From Candidatus Fermentibacteraceae bacterium (GTDB lineage: Bacteria; Fermentibacterota; Fermentibacteria; Fermentibacterales; JCC-6), in contig JAUVIS010000005.1 of NCBI GenBank assembly GCA_030592635.1, positions 1-39,026 of the forward strand: DNA of 39,026 nt. Direction: 5' to 3'. The position numbers and the translations under genes are program-made. Shown piece after piece: positions 1 through 7,990 of the stretch; within the stretch, counting starts at the first letter, position 1, and each line of letters begins with the position of its first letter. The notes below the pieces were generated by a model. The model ran no database searches. It was not told where the DNA came from and worked only from the letters and a program-made list of their open reading frames with translations.

Positions 1-1
1 A

Positions 2-100
2 CTGGCGGGACTTGCCCTGGGTGTTGATCCTCTGAATCAGCCCGGCGTTGAACGGGGTAAGATTTTGACATACAAGGCAATGGGGCGGGAGGGATATTGA
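2..100 (+). CDS. pgi: glucose-6-phosphate isomerase, C-terminal end (partial)
   Basis: Only the last 32 codons are in the window, read in frame from base 2 to the TGA at 98-100. They contain ALGVDPLNQPGVERGK and end in YKAMGREGY, which match the conserved C-terminal block of phosphoglucose isomerase (family pattern NPFDQPGVE followed by a Gly-Lys-rich end). The enzyme interconverts glucose-6-phosphate and fructose-6-phosphate in glycolysis and gluconeogenesis. The stop overlaps the TTG start of the next gene, so the two are probably co-transcribed. Identity rests on this short tail, but the QPGVE block is distinctive. Confidence 0.8.
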   Translation: MAGLALGVDPLNQPGVERGKILTYKAMGREGY

Positions 101-1338
101 TACTGATAATCGCCGCCTTTCTGGCAACGTTTCCAACTCCCGAGGCCGAAGGCTGGTACACGCTGCTTCAGGGAAGTTATCAACAAGGGTGTTCAGCTGA
201 TTTTCTGCTGTCAGGAGAAAATGACAGCGGTATTCTCGTGAAGGGTCTTCCACTGATTGCCACAGGGGTTATTCCATCTCTTCCGTGGCCTGACGCAAAA
301 ACAGTTGACCCTCTTGAAAGCGGGTTGTGGGGCGGCGGAAGGTGGAACACCTGTGTGGAAGAACGGTCTTTCCAGGATTCCCTGAGCATTTCCAGAATCG
401 GACTGATACAGAACACCAGAGATCACGGCAGATCTGTTATTCAACTTGACAGACCGCTGCCATGGGGCACATCGGGCAACTTTCAGATTCTCCGCGATGA
501 TTCTGTGAGCATGTATTCAGCAGCTATAGAAAGGGAACCGTTCAACATGCGAACCATGAGCTGGGAGGGAGACAGTTACGGCTGGGGTTCCTGGACCGGC
601 TGGAGTTCAAAGCACCTCTATGCAAGAGCGGGATTTGCGCGGTTGAGCGTTGGAGACAGACGACCGGAAGTGCTTGCCGGAGCGAGCGGGGATCTTTCTT
701 CACTGGGTTTTGAAATTGGAGCCGCCGGCGCATACATTGATTCTGTTGTTCAGGGAAGAGGAGTTGCGGGCATTTCAAGCTCTGTTGGGTCCGCAAAGGC
801 CTCAGGATATTTTGAATACAATAATGATGGCGAAGGTTTCTGGGGCGGGGTAATTCTTCCCGCGGGGGCTGTAGAACTTTCCACAGCTCTTTCCCGGCCG
901 GTGGGGGATGAATTGTTTCAGACTGTCGCGGTAAGACACCCGAACTTCAATCTGGTGGGCAGGTTTCTCAACGAAACAGCCGCGGCCGCGGATGCGGAAA
1001 TGGCAAGGGGCTTCTTCCGCGGGAAGGGTGCAGCCTGCTGGAACTTTGATCGGGATTCGCTGTCTGTGACCGCATGGACGCTTCTGGGAGTTGACTGGTA
1101 CAGGGGAAGATTTGAGGCGGGTCCCAGGGTAACTGCCGGTCTGGATTCCACAGGAGAATGGGACGAAACAGTGGATGTACTGCTGGGGTTTACACTGGCA
1201 TCGTTCTCCCTTGCCAGCGCAATTGAGAACATTACCAGCGAAACAGAACGAAGCTGGTCATTCGGGATTACATGGAATTTTACAGATCAGCCTCCGGTGA
1301 AGCCTGAAGGTGATGAGGAGAATAGAAGTGGAAACTAA
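97..1338 (+). CDS. secreted beta-rich protein, probable outer-membrane beta-barrel
   Basis: 413 residues. The first ~18 form a short hydrophobic leader (MILIIAAFLATFPTPEAEG) fitting a signal peptide, although it has no N-terminal Lys/Arg. The rest is rich in Gly, Ser, Trp and aromatics in alternating patterns, and the end (WSFGITWNF followed by a charged tail) resembles the last strand of a barrel. I recognise no named family. The start is TTG at 97, overlapping the pgi stop (TTGA) with GGGAGGG at 87-93 just upstream; the spacing is tight, so the exact start is uncertain. It sits between pgi and purN in a co-directional run. Localisation is inferred from composition, not from a domain. Confidence 0.6.
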   Translation: MILIIAAFLATFPTPEAEGWYTLLQGSYQQGCSADFLLSGENDSGILVKGLPLIATGVIPSLPWPDAKTVDPLESGLWGGGRWNTCVEERSFQDSLSISRIGLIQNTRDHGRSVIQLDRPLPWGTSGNFQILRDDSVSMYSAAIEREPFNMRTMSWEGDSYGWGSWTGWSSKHLYARAGFARLSVGDRRPEVLAGASGDLSSLGFEIGAAGAYIDSVVQGRGVAGISSSVGSAKASGYFEYNNDGEGFWGGVILPAGAVELSTALSRPVGDELFQTVAVRHPNFNLVGRFLNETAAAADAEMARGFFRGKGAACWNFDRDSLSVTAWTLLGVDWYRGRFEAGPRVTAGLDSTGEWDETVDVLLGFTLASFSLASAIENITSETERSWSFGITWNFTDQPPVKPEGDEENRSGN

Positions 1339-1921
1339 AATTGCCGTGCTTGCTTCAGGGGCCGGATCTAATTTTAAAGCTCTTGTCAATGGCGATACGG
1401 GGCCTGGAAAGGTTGATATTCTCCTGACGGATAATGAAAACGCGGGAGCTTTGGAACTGGCAGCGGAGCTGGGTGTAGAGTCAAAGTATTTGTACCCGGG
1501 AAAGTACAGAACAAGATTCGGAATCAGAGAAGAAGAACTCTGGGCGGAGTATCTGGCCGGCAGGGGTGTGGAACTGGTCTGTCTGGCGGGACTTATGAGA
1601 ATTATCAAAGGACCTCTTCTGGACGCGTTTCAGGGAAGAATAATGAATATTCATCCTTCACTGCTTCCTGCTTTTCCAGGTCTTGACGCTCAGGGGCAGG
1701 CGCTCAAATACGGTGTTAAGATAACCGGCTGCACAGTTCACTATGTTGATGGAGGCACAGATACAGGTCAGATTATTCTTCAGGAATCTGTTCCGGTACT
1801 TGAGTTTGATCAGAGGGATTCCCTGGCTGCAAGAATTCTGGTAAAAGAACATGAGATATACTCGAAAGCAGTAAAAGCCCATCTTGAAGGAAGAACTGTA
1901 TATTCCAGAGTTGCCCGGTAA
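1328..1921 (+). CDS. purN: phosphoribosylglycinamide formyltransferase (GART)
   Basis: Transfers a formyl group from 10-formyltetrahydrofolate to GAR in de novo purine synthesis. The folate-binding loop LASGAGSNF lies near the N terminus. The catalytic block NIHPSLLPAFPG carries the Asn and His equivalent to E. coli N106 and H108, and VDGGTDTGQ carries the Asp equivalent to D144. Length (~197 aa) fits the family. I chose GTG at 1328 because GAGGAG at 1315-1320 sits 7 nt upstream. In-frame GTG 1310 and ATG 1313 are alternatives that would lengthen the overlap with the previous gene. The family's GLHA segment reads GLDA here, a mild divergence. Confidence 0.9.
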   Translation: METKIAVLASGAGSNFKALVNGDTGPGKVDILLTDNENAGALELAAELGVESKYLYPGKYRTRFGIREEELWAEYLAGRGVELVCLAGLMRIIKGPLLDAFQGRIMNIHPSLLPAFPGLDAQGQALKYGVKITGCTVHYVDGGTDTGQIILQESVPVLEFDQRDSLAARILVKEHEIYSKAVKAHLEGRTVYSRVAR

Positions 1922-1944
1922 CACCGGAAAGGGAGATTGCTCGT

Positions 1945-2877
1945 ATGAATGCTGTAGTGATGGTGCTTGTTTTTCTTTTGTTCGGCGGAGCGGAGGACCC
2001 GGTTCCCCCTGATCCCGCTTTTGCTATTTCAGTGAACAATGTACCGCTGCAGGATCACATGATGGCTTTTATGGCATCTCCCGGTGAACTTGTAACACTT
2101 TCCTGCGCTGATTCACTGAGCTGGTCAATTCCCGCTCTTTCCCTGAATGAAACGGGCAGAGAATTCAGATTCACACTGCCCAGATCTCACGGAACCTGTA
2201 CAGTTATCGCTTCGGATTCAGCCTCCGTTCAGGAATGGATTATGATAGTTCCTCTGGACAAATCCCAATTTCGCACTGCCTCTATCAACTCGTTTCCAGT
2301 AGGGTTTTACGGAGACGGCAACAGTCGGGATCACCTGCCGGACAGGGGTTTTATTGAACTCTGGCCCGATGTTTTTTATGCAAGAATATCTACACATCTG
2401 AGCTTTTCCGACTTTCTGGGACACACCGAAGGCGGATGGCCTCAATACATGGTTCTTGATCTGAGACTTGTCCACAAACTGGAATGTGTTTTCGAAGAGG
2501 TGGCCTTATCGTATCCGGAAGCAAGAGATATTCACTGTATAAGCGGCTTCCGAACTCCTGCTTATAACGCTGCCATTGGAAACGATACGGGCTTCAGTCT
2601 GCATCTTTACGGCGGGGCATCAGACTTCTGGATAGAGAGCTGGCCTGCAAATAATCTTATTGACGATCTTGACAGAAACAAGCGGATTGATGTGTTTGAC
2701 GGTGAATTCATAGTCGATGCGGCAAGAAGACTGGAAGCTTCAGGCGAGGTCGTTGTTGGCGGAGCTTCAGCATACAGGTGGATTACTTCCCATGGTCCTT
2801 TTGTTCATCTGGATACAAGAGGAAGCGCGGCTGTCTGGCAGACCAGGCGCAGCCTGGTGGAAAACCCTGTCATCTAA
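1945..2877 (+). CDS. secreted M15-type peptidase (peptidoglycan peptidase-like)
   Basis: 310 aa with a signal peptide (residues 1-16). Residues ~25-110 look like an Ig-like or beta-rich domain of unknown function. The C-terminal half has the zinc peptidase signature of the M15 family (DD-carboxypeptidase/endopeptidase type): SGFRTPAYN (200-208), then H220 and D227 in the pattern SLHLYGGASD, and HLD (288-290), giving the two His and one Asp that bind zinc. Predicted to cut peptide bonds in periplasmic peptidoglycan. ATG 1945 is preceded by GGGAGA. It is followed 13 nt later by an L,D-transpeptidase, a sensible functional neighbour. The exact bond cut cannot be told from sequence. Confidence 0.75.
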   Translation: MNAVVMVLVFLLFGGAEDPVPPDPAFAISVNNVPLQDHMMAFMASPGELVTLSCADSLSWSIPALSLNETGREFRFTLPRSHGTCTVIASDSASVQEWIMIVPLDKSQFRTASINSFPVGFYGDGNSRDHLPDRGFIELWPDVFYARISTHLSFSDFLGHTEGGWPQYMVLDLRLVHKLECVFEEVALSYPEARDIHCISGFRTPAYNAAIGNDTGFSLHLYGGASDFWIESWPANNLIDDLDRNKRIDVFDGEFIVDAARRLEASGEVVVGGASAYRWITSHGPFVHLDTRGSAAVWQTRRSLVENPVI

Positions 2878-2890
2878 TGGGAGTATACAA

Positions 2891-3673
2891 ATGAAGAGTT
2901 CCCTGATTGTTCTGATTTCTGTTCTCATAATGGCATTGGCAATTAGTTTAACAACTGTATATCGTATGGATAAAGAAGTTAGCCATGTAAGAAACATAAT
3001 AGGCGAATACGGTGAGCAGGTGGAACTGATTTCAGCCCAGCGTGATACCCTGGCTCTTATAAACGCTGCTTTCGCCGCTAGAATGGACTCGGTACCATCC
3101 CTCCGACACACCGCTGATTCTCTGCGGGTCTGTCTTGATGAAGTTGAGCTGGTTCGTAATTATCTTGGCTACTATCTTATCATTGATACAGGTCAGAACA
3201 GATTCCATCTCAGGCGCGGCGGACTTCTTGTCCGTACCGGATACTGCGGCACCGGTAAGGGCTGGGCAGAGAACGACAGCGGGCTTGTGTGGAATTTCAG
3301 TACCCCCAGAGGCATCAGATATGTGGTGAAGAAGGGTGAGAATCCCTACTGGTTCAGACCTGACTGGTACTGGCTTGAGCAGAATCTTCGTCCGCCAAGA
3401 CCAGGCGAGGACATTCTCATTCCGGACAGCCTTTCCTGGGAAGAGCAGATTGTTTACTACAGGGACTCACTCACATCATCGGAGCGTGTCTGGGTTCGTG
3501 CTGTTCCCGGAGCACTGGGCAATTTCAAGCTTGATCTCGGCGGAGGAATCCTTCTGCACTATGGTGTTGGCAGGGGAAGAAATGTCAGTCACGGCTGCAT
3601 TCGTCTGGGCAATTCTGATCTTGACGCCATATACAGAGCTCTGCCTGTTGGCGCGCCTGTTTTAATCTACTGA
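2891..3673 (+). CDS. L,D-transpeptidase (YkuD domain), membrane-anchored
   Basis: 260 aa. Residues 5-24 form an N-terminal membrane anchor, residues ~25-90 are a heptad-like region that may be a coiled coil, and a YkuD catalytic domain occupies the rest. The active-site motif SHGCIRLGN is at 233-241 with catalytic Cys236, plus an upstream His in LLHYG. Such enzymes make 3-3 peptidoglycan crosslinks or attach proteins to peptidoglycan from the periplasmic side. The start at ATG 2891 is supported by GGGAG at 2879-2883; the same frame stays open upstream, but those codons overlap the M15 gene and lack a ribosome site. Pairs with the M15 peptidase as a likely cell-wall remodelling couple. Confidence 0.88.
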   Translation: MKSSLIVLISVLIMALAISLTTVYRMDKEVSHVRNIIGEYGEQVELISAQRDTLALINAAFAARMDSVPSLRHTADSLRVCLDEVELVRNYLGYYLIIDTGQNRFHLRRGGLLVRTGYCGTGKGWAENDSGLVWNFSTPRGIRYVVKKGENPYWFRPDWYWLEQNLRPPRPGEDILIPDSLSWEEQIVYYRDSLTSSERVWVRAVPGALGNFKLDLGGGILLHYGVGRGRNVSHGCIRLGNSDLDAIYRALPVGAPVLIY

Positions 3674-3686
3674 GAGAGAGGCTGAT

Positions 3687-4958
3687 ATGATATCCACATT
3701 CGCTGAAACTGCGGGAAAGCGATTACGGCTCAACATTGTTCTGATTGCCGGTACTCTTGCGGCAGTGCTGATTGTGATCTTTTTCCTGAATCGCTGGAAA
3801 ACAGATTCACCGGTGCTTCAGCAGGAGTTTGCGACGGAAGCGAATCAGGCGGTTCCACCGGTTGAAACAACTGCCGTTATTCCTGTTGAGCAGCCTCCCG
3901 TATTATGGCTCCAGGCTTATGGCTCTTCATCGGGTAACGCCGCATGGGGACACGCGATAGTTGCTCCTTTTGATACTCTGTGGAGCATTTCTACAGGAAG
4001 AGAGTTGTTTTCCCCTCCCGCAATTGTCGGTAATATGATTTTCATAGCAGGCAATGATAAGATTCTTCGGGGAATCAACAAAGATTCCGGACAGCAGATA
4101 TGGTCCAGAACCGTTACCTGCGGCTTGTCCGGGGGAGTTGCGGCGGATTCCACCACGGCTTATTTCAGTGGGCAGGACGGATACATGTATGCTTTGAATA
4201 CTGAAACAGGTTCAGAAAGATGGAAGACCGGCCTTGGCTACCACATTTTCACAGATGCCTGTGTTTTCTGTGACAGCCTTGTTCTGGCCGGGAACTCCAT
4301 GGGCTCTATCGCAGCTCTAAGCAGAAGAACGGGTGAGCTGGTCTGGAGCGACACAATGGACGGGCTTCTTCTGGGACCGGCCATTTCAGAGAGTACTGCG
4401 GTGTTTACTTCAGAAACAGGTGCTGCCGGCGCCTGGGATGTAGCGGGAAACTCGATCTGGTCCCGTGGATTCGCATCCCAGCCTTCAGCACCTTCAATCA
4501 AGTCTGATATGATTTTCATCGGGTTTTCAACCGGCAAGGTACTGGCTCTTTCACTTCAAACCGGGGAAACGCTGTGGGAAACTGCTCTGGAAGGCGTTCG
4601 CGGAAGAACTGTTGTTTCCCGTCCCGCACTTGCGGGGGAATCACTGCTGGTGGCCGGAACATGTGACGGAAGGGTTTTCTGTCTTGATTCAGGAAGTGGA
4701 GAACTTCTCTGGGAAACAGAGCTCGAGAACTGGGTTTCGGTAACTCCTGCCGTTTGCGACACCATCGTTTACGCAAGCTGTGATGACAGCAGGATACACC
4801 TTTTAAGCCTGAACACCGGACTTCCTGTTGACACAATCGAAACAGGATCATATTCAGGTACACCACCGGTTCTCATGGGAGGCGTTTTATACACGGGGAA
4901 TTCCGATGGTGATTTTACGGCAATCACCGGGGCTTTGCCGAACAGTCCTGTGGAATAA
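3687..4958 (+). CDS. membrane-anchored PQQ-like beta-propeller protein
   Basis: 423 aa. One N-terminal transmembrane segment (~residues 17-35) is followed by a Pro/Glu/Thr-rich linker and then repeated blades with the PQQ-repeat look: a Gly-Asn/Asp turn, ALNTETG or LDSGSGELLWE type motifs, and repeated (G)(E)xxW. It resembles BamB and other quinoprotein-fold scaffolds, but residues that would bind PQQ are not evident, so it is best read as a structural or binding propeller in the periplasm. ATG 3687 is preceded by GAGAGAGG. It sits directly after the L,D-transpeptidase and before era. A BamB role is possible but unproven, because it has a membrane anchor rather than a lipobox. Confidence 0.75.
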   Translation: MISTFAETAGKRLRLNIVLIAGTLAAVLIVIFFLNRWKTDSPVLQQEFATEANQAVPPVETTAVIPVEQPPVLWLQAYGSSSGNAAWGHAIVAPFDTLWSISTGRELFSPPAIVGNMIFIAGNDKILRGINKDSGQQIWSRTVTCGLSGGVAADSTTAYFSGQDGYMYALNTETGSERWKTGLGYHIFTDACVFCDSLVLAGNSMGSIAALSRRTGELVWSDTMDGLLLGPAISESTAVFTSETGAAGAWDVAGNSIWSRGFASQPSAPSIKSDMIFIGFSTGKVLALSLQTGETLWETALEGVRGRTVVSRPALAGESLLVAGTCDGRVFCLDSGSGELLWETELENWVSVTPAVCDTIVYASCDDSRIHLLSLNTGLPVDTIETGSYSGTPPVLMGGVLYTGNSDGDFTAITGALPNSPVE

Positions 4959-4972
4959 GAATAGGAGATAAA

Positions 4973-5842
4973 TTGCCAAGTGGAATGATACCAAGCGGAT
5001 ACGCTCTTGTAGCAGGATTGTCCAATACCGGCAAATCAAGTCTGCTGAATGCCTTTACTGAAAATAATATATCTCCGGTGGCTCTTCAACCTGCTTCCAC
5101 CAGAATGCCCATCACCGCAATATGTACTCCCGGGAATGCACAGATATGCTTTGTAGATACTCCGCCACTGGAGAACAGATATGCCTGGTCCATCATTGAC
5201 TGGGTGGATGTGATTGTTCTTGTTATTGACATCAGAACATTTGACAGGGATCTTGAGAACCCGCTTGTCAAGCATTTTTTAAGATGCGCAAACAGGAAAC
5301 CCGTCGTTCTGGCCCTCTGCAAAAGTGATTTTGTAAAATCGGAGCATCGTGCAGCCTTCGTTACAAGAGCAAGGTATACAAATCAGTTTACAGGAATTGT
5401 ACCGGTTACTCCAATGCTCGGTGAGGGAATCGCTGAGCTGATGGACGCTGTATTGCAGAATATTCCCATGAGAAACCGGTTGTTTCCCCGGAATATAAAC
5501 ACCCTGAATTCCAAAAGATTTCTTATATCCGAGCAGATTCGCACTCAACTGTTCAGTATTCTTCCGCTGGAGGTCGCGGGGGAAACGGCCGTGCAGGTGG
5601 AAGAAACATCTCAGAGAGACGGCAAACTTTATATCAGGGCGAACCTGATTGTCTCCCGGGCTTCCTCAAAGGGAATGCTTATAGGACGCAAGGGGCAGAC
5701 CCTTGAGCAGATAAACAAACTCTCTTCAAAAGCCATCGCGGAGTTCACCGGAGAGAAATGCAGACTTGACCTCTGGGTGAAGGTGCGGGAAGCATGGACA
5801 GAAAACAAAACCGATATGCTTGAGTTCGGATATGTCTGCTGA
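4973..5842 (+). CDS. era: Era-type GTPase (ribosome maturation), divergent
   Basis: 289 aa with the Era arrangement: GTPase domain (~10-170) then a C-terminal KH RNA-binding domain (~200-280). G1 is GLSNTGKSS (15-23); the KH motif is GMLIGRKGQTLEQI. Era binds 16S rRNA and helps 30S assembly. Two GTPase motifs are altered: G3 is DTPP (62-65) instead of DTPG, and G4 is CKSD (116-119) instead of NKxD. The start is TTG 4973 with AGGAG at 4963-4967, five nt upstream; the next in-frame ATG is only four codons further. Its stop overlaps the scpA start. Family assignment is firm; whether nucleotide specificity is normal is open. Confidence 0.85.
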   Translation: MPSGMIPSGYALVAGLSNTGKSSLLNAFTENNISPVALQPASTRMPITAICTPGNAQICFVDTPPLENRYAWSIIDWVDVIVLVIDIRTFDRDLENPLVKHFLRCANRKPVVLALCKSDFVKSEHRAAFVTRARYTNQFTGIVPVTPMLGEGIAELMDAVLQNIPMRNRLFPRNINTLNSKRFLISEQIRTQLFSILPLEVAGETAVQVEETSQRDGKLYIRANLIVSRASSKGMLIGRKGQTLEQINKLSSKAIAEFTGEKCRLDLWVKVREAWTENKTDMLEFGYVC

Positions 5843-6581
5843 TAACCAGAGGGCCTGTCGAATTGATATTGAAGACTTTGAGGGTCCCCTGGATCTTCTT
5901 CTGTTCCTGATCAGAAGAGATGAACTTGATGTTACAACCATACATCTGGCTGATGTGGCCGATCAGTATCTGGAATACATCAGGGACGCCGAAGATCTTA
6001 ACCTCGACATCGCCGGAGAGTATCTTGTTATGGCTGCGACACTTACCAGAATGAAGAGCAGGCTGCTTCTTCCGGTTGAAAGAGCTCTCATGGAAGAGAC
6101 TGAAGATCCCATGGAAACTCTTATGAGACATCTGGTTCTCTACAAAGCATTTAAGGAAGTAGCTTCAGAACTTCGTGAGAGTGAATCCGTCTGGAGGGAT
6201 GTATTTGCCCCGCCCGGAGAGCGTGAAAGATATGAGGAAAGCATACTGGATGCGGATTCAGGTCAGACATCACTGCTGGATCTGCTTCTCGCGCTTGAAA
6301 ATTTGACAGAGAAGAACGCTCCGCCACCACGGCACACGATACACAAGCCACTTATTTCCCTGACAGAGTGTGTACAAATACTTGACAAGCTTCTTCCGGT
6401 AAACGCCACAAGGGATTTCAGCGACGCGGTAGGGGAGAACGCAGACGAAGCCGTTGTAGTTTCTTTTTATGTCGCGATTCTTGAGCTTGTCAAGCGGGGA
6501 TGGCTTACTGCTGAACAAAGCTATCCTTTTGCGGATATCACCATGAAAAGAAAAGAGGAAAGGTGGGGAATGAATGCTTGA
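5832..6581 (+). CDS. scpA: segregation and condensation protein A
   Basis: About 250 aa. The kleisin N-terminal signature DFEGPLDLLLFLIRRDELDVTTI is readable just after the start, and the C-terminal winged-helix region follows. ScpA bridges the Smc heads and, with ScpB, forms the condensin-like complex that compacts and segregates the chromosome. The next gene is scpB, overlapping by 8 nt, as in most bacteria. I use ATG 5832, overlapping the era stop by 11 nt; TTG 5820 in the same frame is an alternative. Neither has a convincing ribosome site, consistent with translational coupling to era. Confidence 0.92.
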   Translation: MSADNQRACRIDIEDFEGPLDLLLFLIRRDELDVTTIHLADVADQYLEYIRDAEDLNLDIAGEYLVMAATLTRMKSRLLLPVERALMEETEDPMETLMRHLVLYKAFKEVASELRESESVWRDVFAPPGERERYEESILDADSGQTSLLDLLLALENLTEKNAPPPRHTIHKPLISLTECVQILDKLLPVNATRDFSDAVGENADEAVVVSFYVAILELVKRGWLTAEQSYPFADITMKRKEERWGMNA

Positions 6582-7170
6582 TCAGCTGGCAAGACAGATA
6601 GAAGCCCTTCTTGTTGCCACCGATTCACCCGTTACACTAAGCAGAATATGCGAACTTACAGGCTGCGGTACCGAGTCCGCGGAGCAGGCTGTTCTGCGTA
6701 TTGAAGCCGAGCTTTTATCAGGAGGGCACTCTATTGTGGTGGCCCGACTTGCCGGAGGATACCGGATTGTGACAGACCCGGATCTAGGCTTTATAGTCGG
6801 ACAGTTATTTGAAGGAAAAAGACACAGCAGGCTTTCAAGAGCATCTCTGGAAACACTGGCAGTTATTGCCTACAGACAGCCCACTACAAGGGCTCAGATT
6901 GAGGCAGTTCGCGGAGTGAACAGCGACAGTGCCATGAGAACTCTGCTGGAGAGGGATCTAATAAAAATAGCAGGACGACAGGAGACTCCGGGAAGACCGC
7001 TTCTTTACGGGACTACTTCACGATTCCTGGAGTACTTCGGTCTCAGCGATCTTGAGCATCTGCCCAGGATGGATGAGATGGAAAATCTTTTGAAGCTTTC
7101 GGCGGAAGATATTGAGCGAATGGCTTCTGAGCTATCGGGGGAAGAAAGTGACCAGATTACCCAGGAGTAA
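6574..7170 (+). CDS. scpB: segregation and condensation protein B
   Basis: 198 aa with two winged-helix domains. Diagnostic stretches are GGYRIVTDP, SRASLETLAVIAYRQP, the TRAQIEAVRGVNSD segment, and GRPLLYGTT near the end. ScpB dimers bind ScpA in the Smc complex. ATG 6574 lies inside the scpA end (8-nt overlap), preceded by GGTGGGG. The 3' end overlaps the proposed start of the pseudouridine synthase gene. Confidence 0.93.
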   Translation: MLDQLARQIEALLVATDSPVTLSRICELTGCGTESAEQAVLRIEAELLSGGHSIVVARLAGGYRIVTDPDLGFIVGQLFEGKRHSRLSRASLETLAVIAYRQPTTRAQIEAVRGVNSDSAMRTLLERDLIKIAGRQETPGRPLLYGTTSRFLEYFGLSDLEHLPRMDEMENLLKLSAEDIERMASELSGEESDQITQE

Positions 7171-7903
7171 AAAGACTGCATCAGCCGACGCTGATGGAAT
7201 GAGACTCAACCGCTACATAGCGAGATCCGGAGTTGCCAGCAGGAGAAACTGTGATACAGGTATCAGGAACGGTATGGTAACCGTTAACGGACGACTCATA
7301 ACAAATCCCGCAGAGAAAATATCAGAGGGGGATCTCGTTTTGTGGGATGGAGCTTCAGTAACCCTCCCGGAAATATTTGTCGCGGTGATGAATAAGCCAT
7401 CAGGTTATGAGACAACAATGAATGAGAGAGCCTCAAGACCGGTTTCTCAGCTCTCGGTCGGGATGCCGCGGGGTGCCGCGCCTGTGGGTCGTCTGGACAT
7501 CAGAACCGGTGGACTTCTTCTCTGGAGCAATGACGGTGAACTTGTTTACAGACTTACCCATCCAAAGTGGCGGATAGAGAGAGAATACTCTCTTATCCTT
7601 GCGAAACCTCCTGAGAGGGAAGCAATTGAAAAAATGCGAAAAGGTGTGTACATAGCTCCCCGGGAGTTCTCCAAGCCCGGATCCGTTGAGAAAACAGGGG
7701 CAAAAACTCTTAGTGTTGTTTTAACAACCGGGCGTAACAGGGAAGTCAGAAGACTGTCAAAGTTCTCCGGAATCCCTTTGATCGGACTTGAGAGAATCAG
7801 ATTCGGTCCGATTCAGCTTGGGGATCTGGAACGGGGAAAGTGGCGGAAACTCAATTCAGAAGAAACAGCATCACTCTGCAAAGCAGTCAGGCTGGACAGA
7901 TAG
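7148..7903 (+). CDS. rluB: RluB/RsuA-family pseudouridine synthase
   Basis: About 251 aa. An S4 RNA-binding domain lies at the N terminus (RLNRYIARSGVASRR), followed by the catalytic domain with GRLDIRTGGLLLWSNDGEL, whose Asp is the nucleophile, and the late NREVRRL motif. The family converts uridines of 23S or 16S rRNA to pseudouridine; RluB-like is the closest fit but RluE/RluF/RsuA cannot be excluded. GTG 7148 is chosen for the GGGGGAAG ribosome site at 7137-7144. ATG 7199, directly before the S4 domain, is the alternative. Overlaps the scpB end by 23 nt. Confidence 0.85.
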   Translation: MTRLPRSKKTASADADGMRLNRYIARSGVASRRNCDTGIRNGMVTVNGRLITNPAEKISEGDLVLWDGASVTLPEIFVAVMNKPSGYETTMNERASRPVSQLSVGMPRGAAPVGRLDIRTGGLLLWSNDGELVYRLTHPKWRIEREYSLILAKPPEREAIEKMRKGVYIAPREFSKPGSVEKTGAKTLSVVLTTGRNREVRRLSKFSGIPLIGLERIRFGPIQLGDLERGKWRKLNSEETASLCKAVRLDR

Positions 7904-7929
7904 CAGGGGTCAGGAAGTATAAGCAGGAC

Positions 7930-7958
7930 TTGACAAACGAGCCCGTTTTCGGGATATT
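7930..7958 (+). promoter_or_regulatory. probable sigma-70 type promoter ahead of cmk
   Basis: A perfect -35 box TTGACA (7930-7935) and a 17-nt spacer are followed by GATATT (7953-7958), 4 of 6 matching the -10 consensus. It lies in the 87-nt gap between the pseudouridine synthase gene and cmk, the widest gap in this part of the operon. The spacer contains CCCG-TTTT-CGGG, a small inverted repeat. A start here would drive cmk, the acyltransferase and rpsA, which needs high expression. Confidence 0.5.
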
Positions 7959-7990
7959 CGCCGCATCTGAAAGAGGGGATGTGAATTTGA

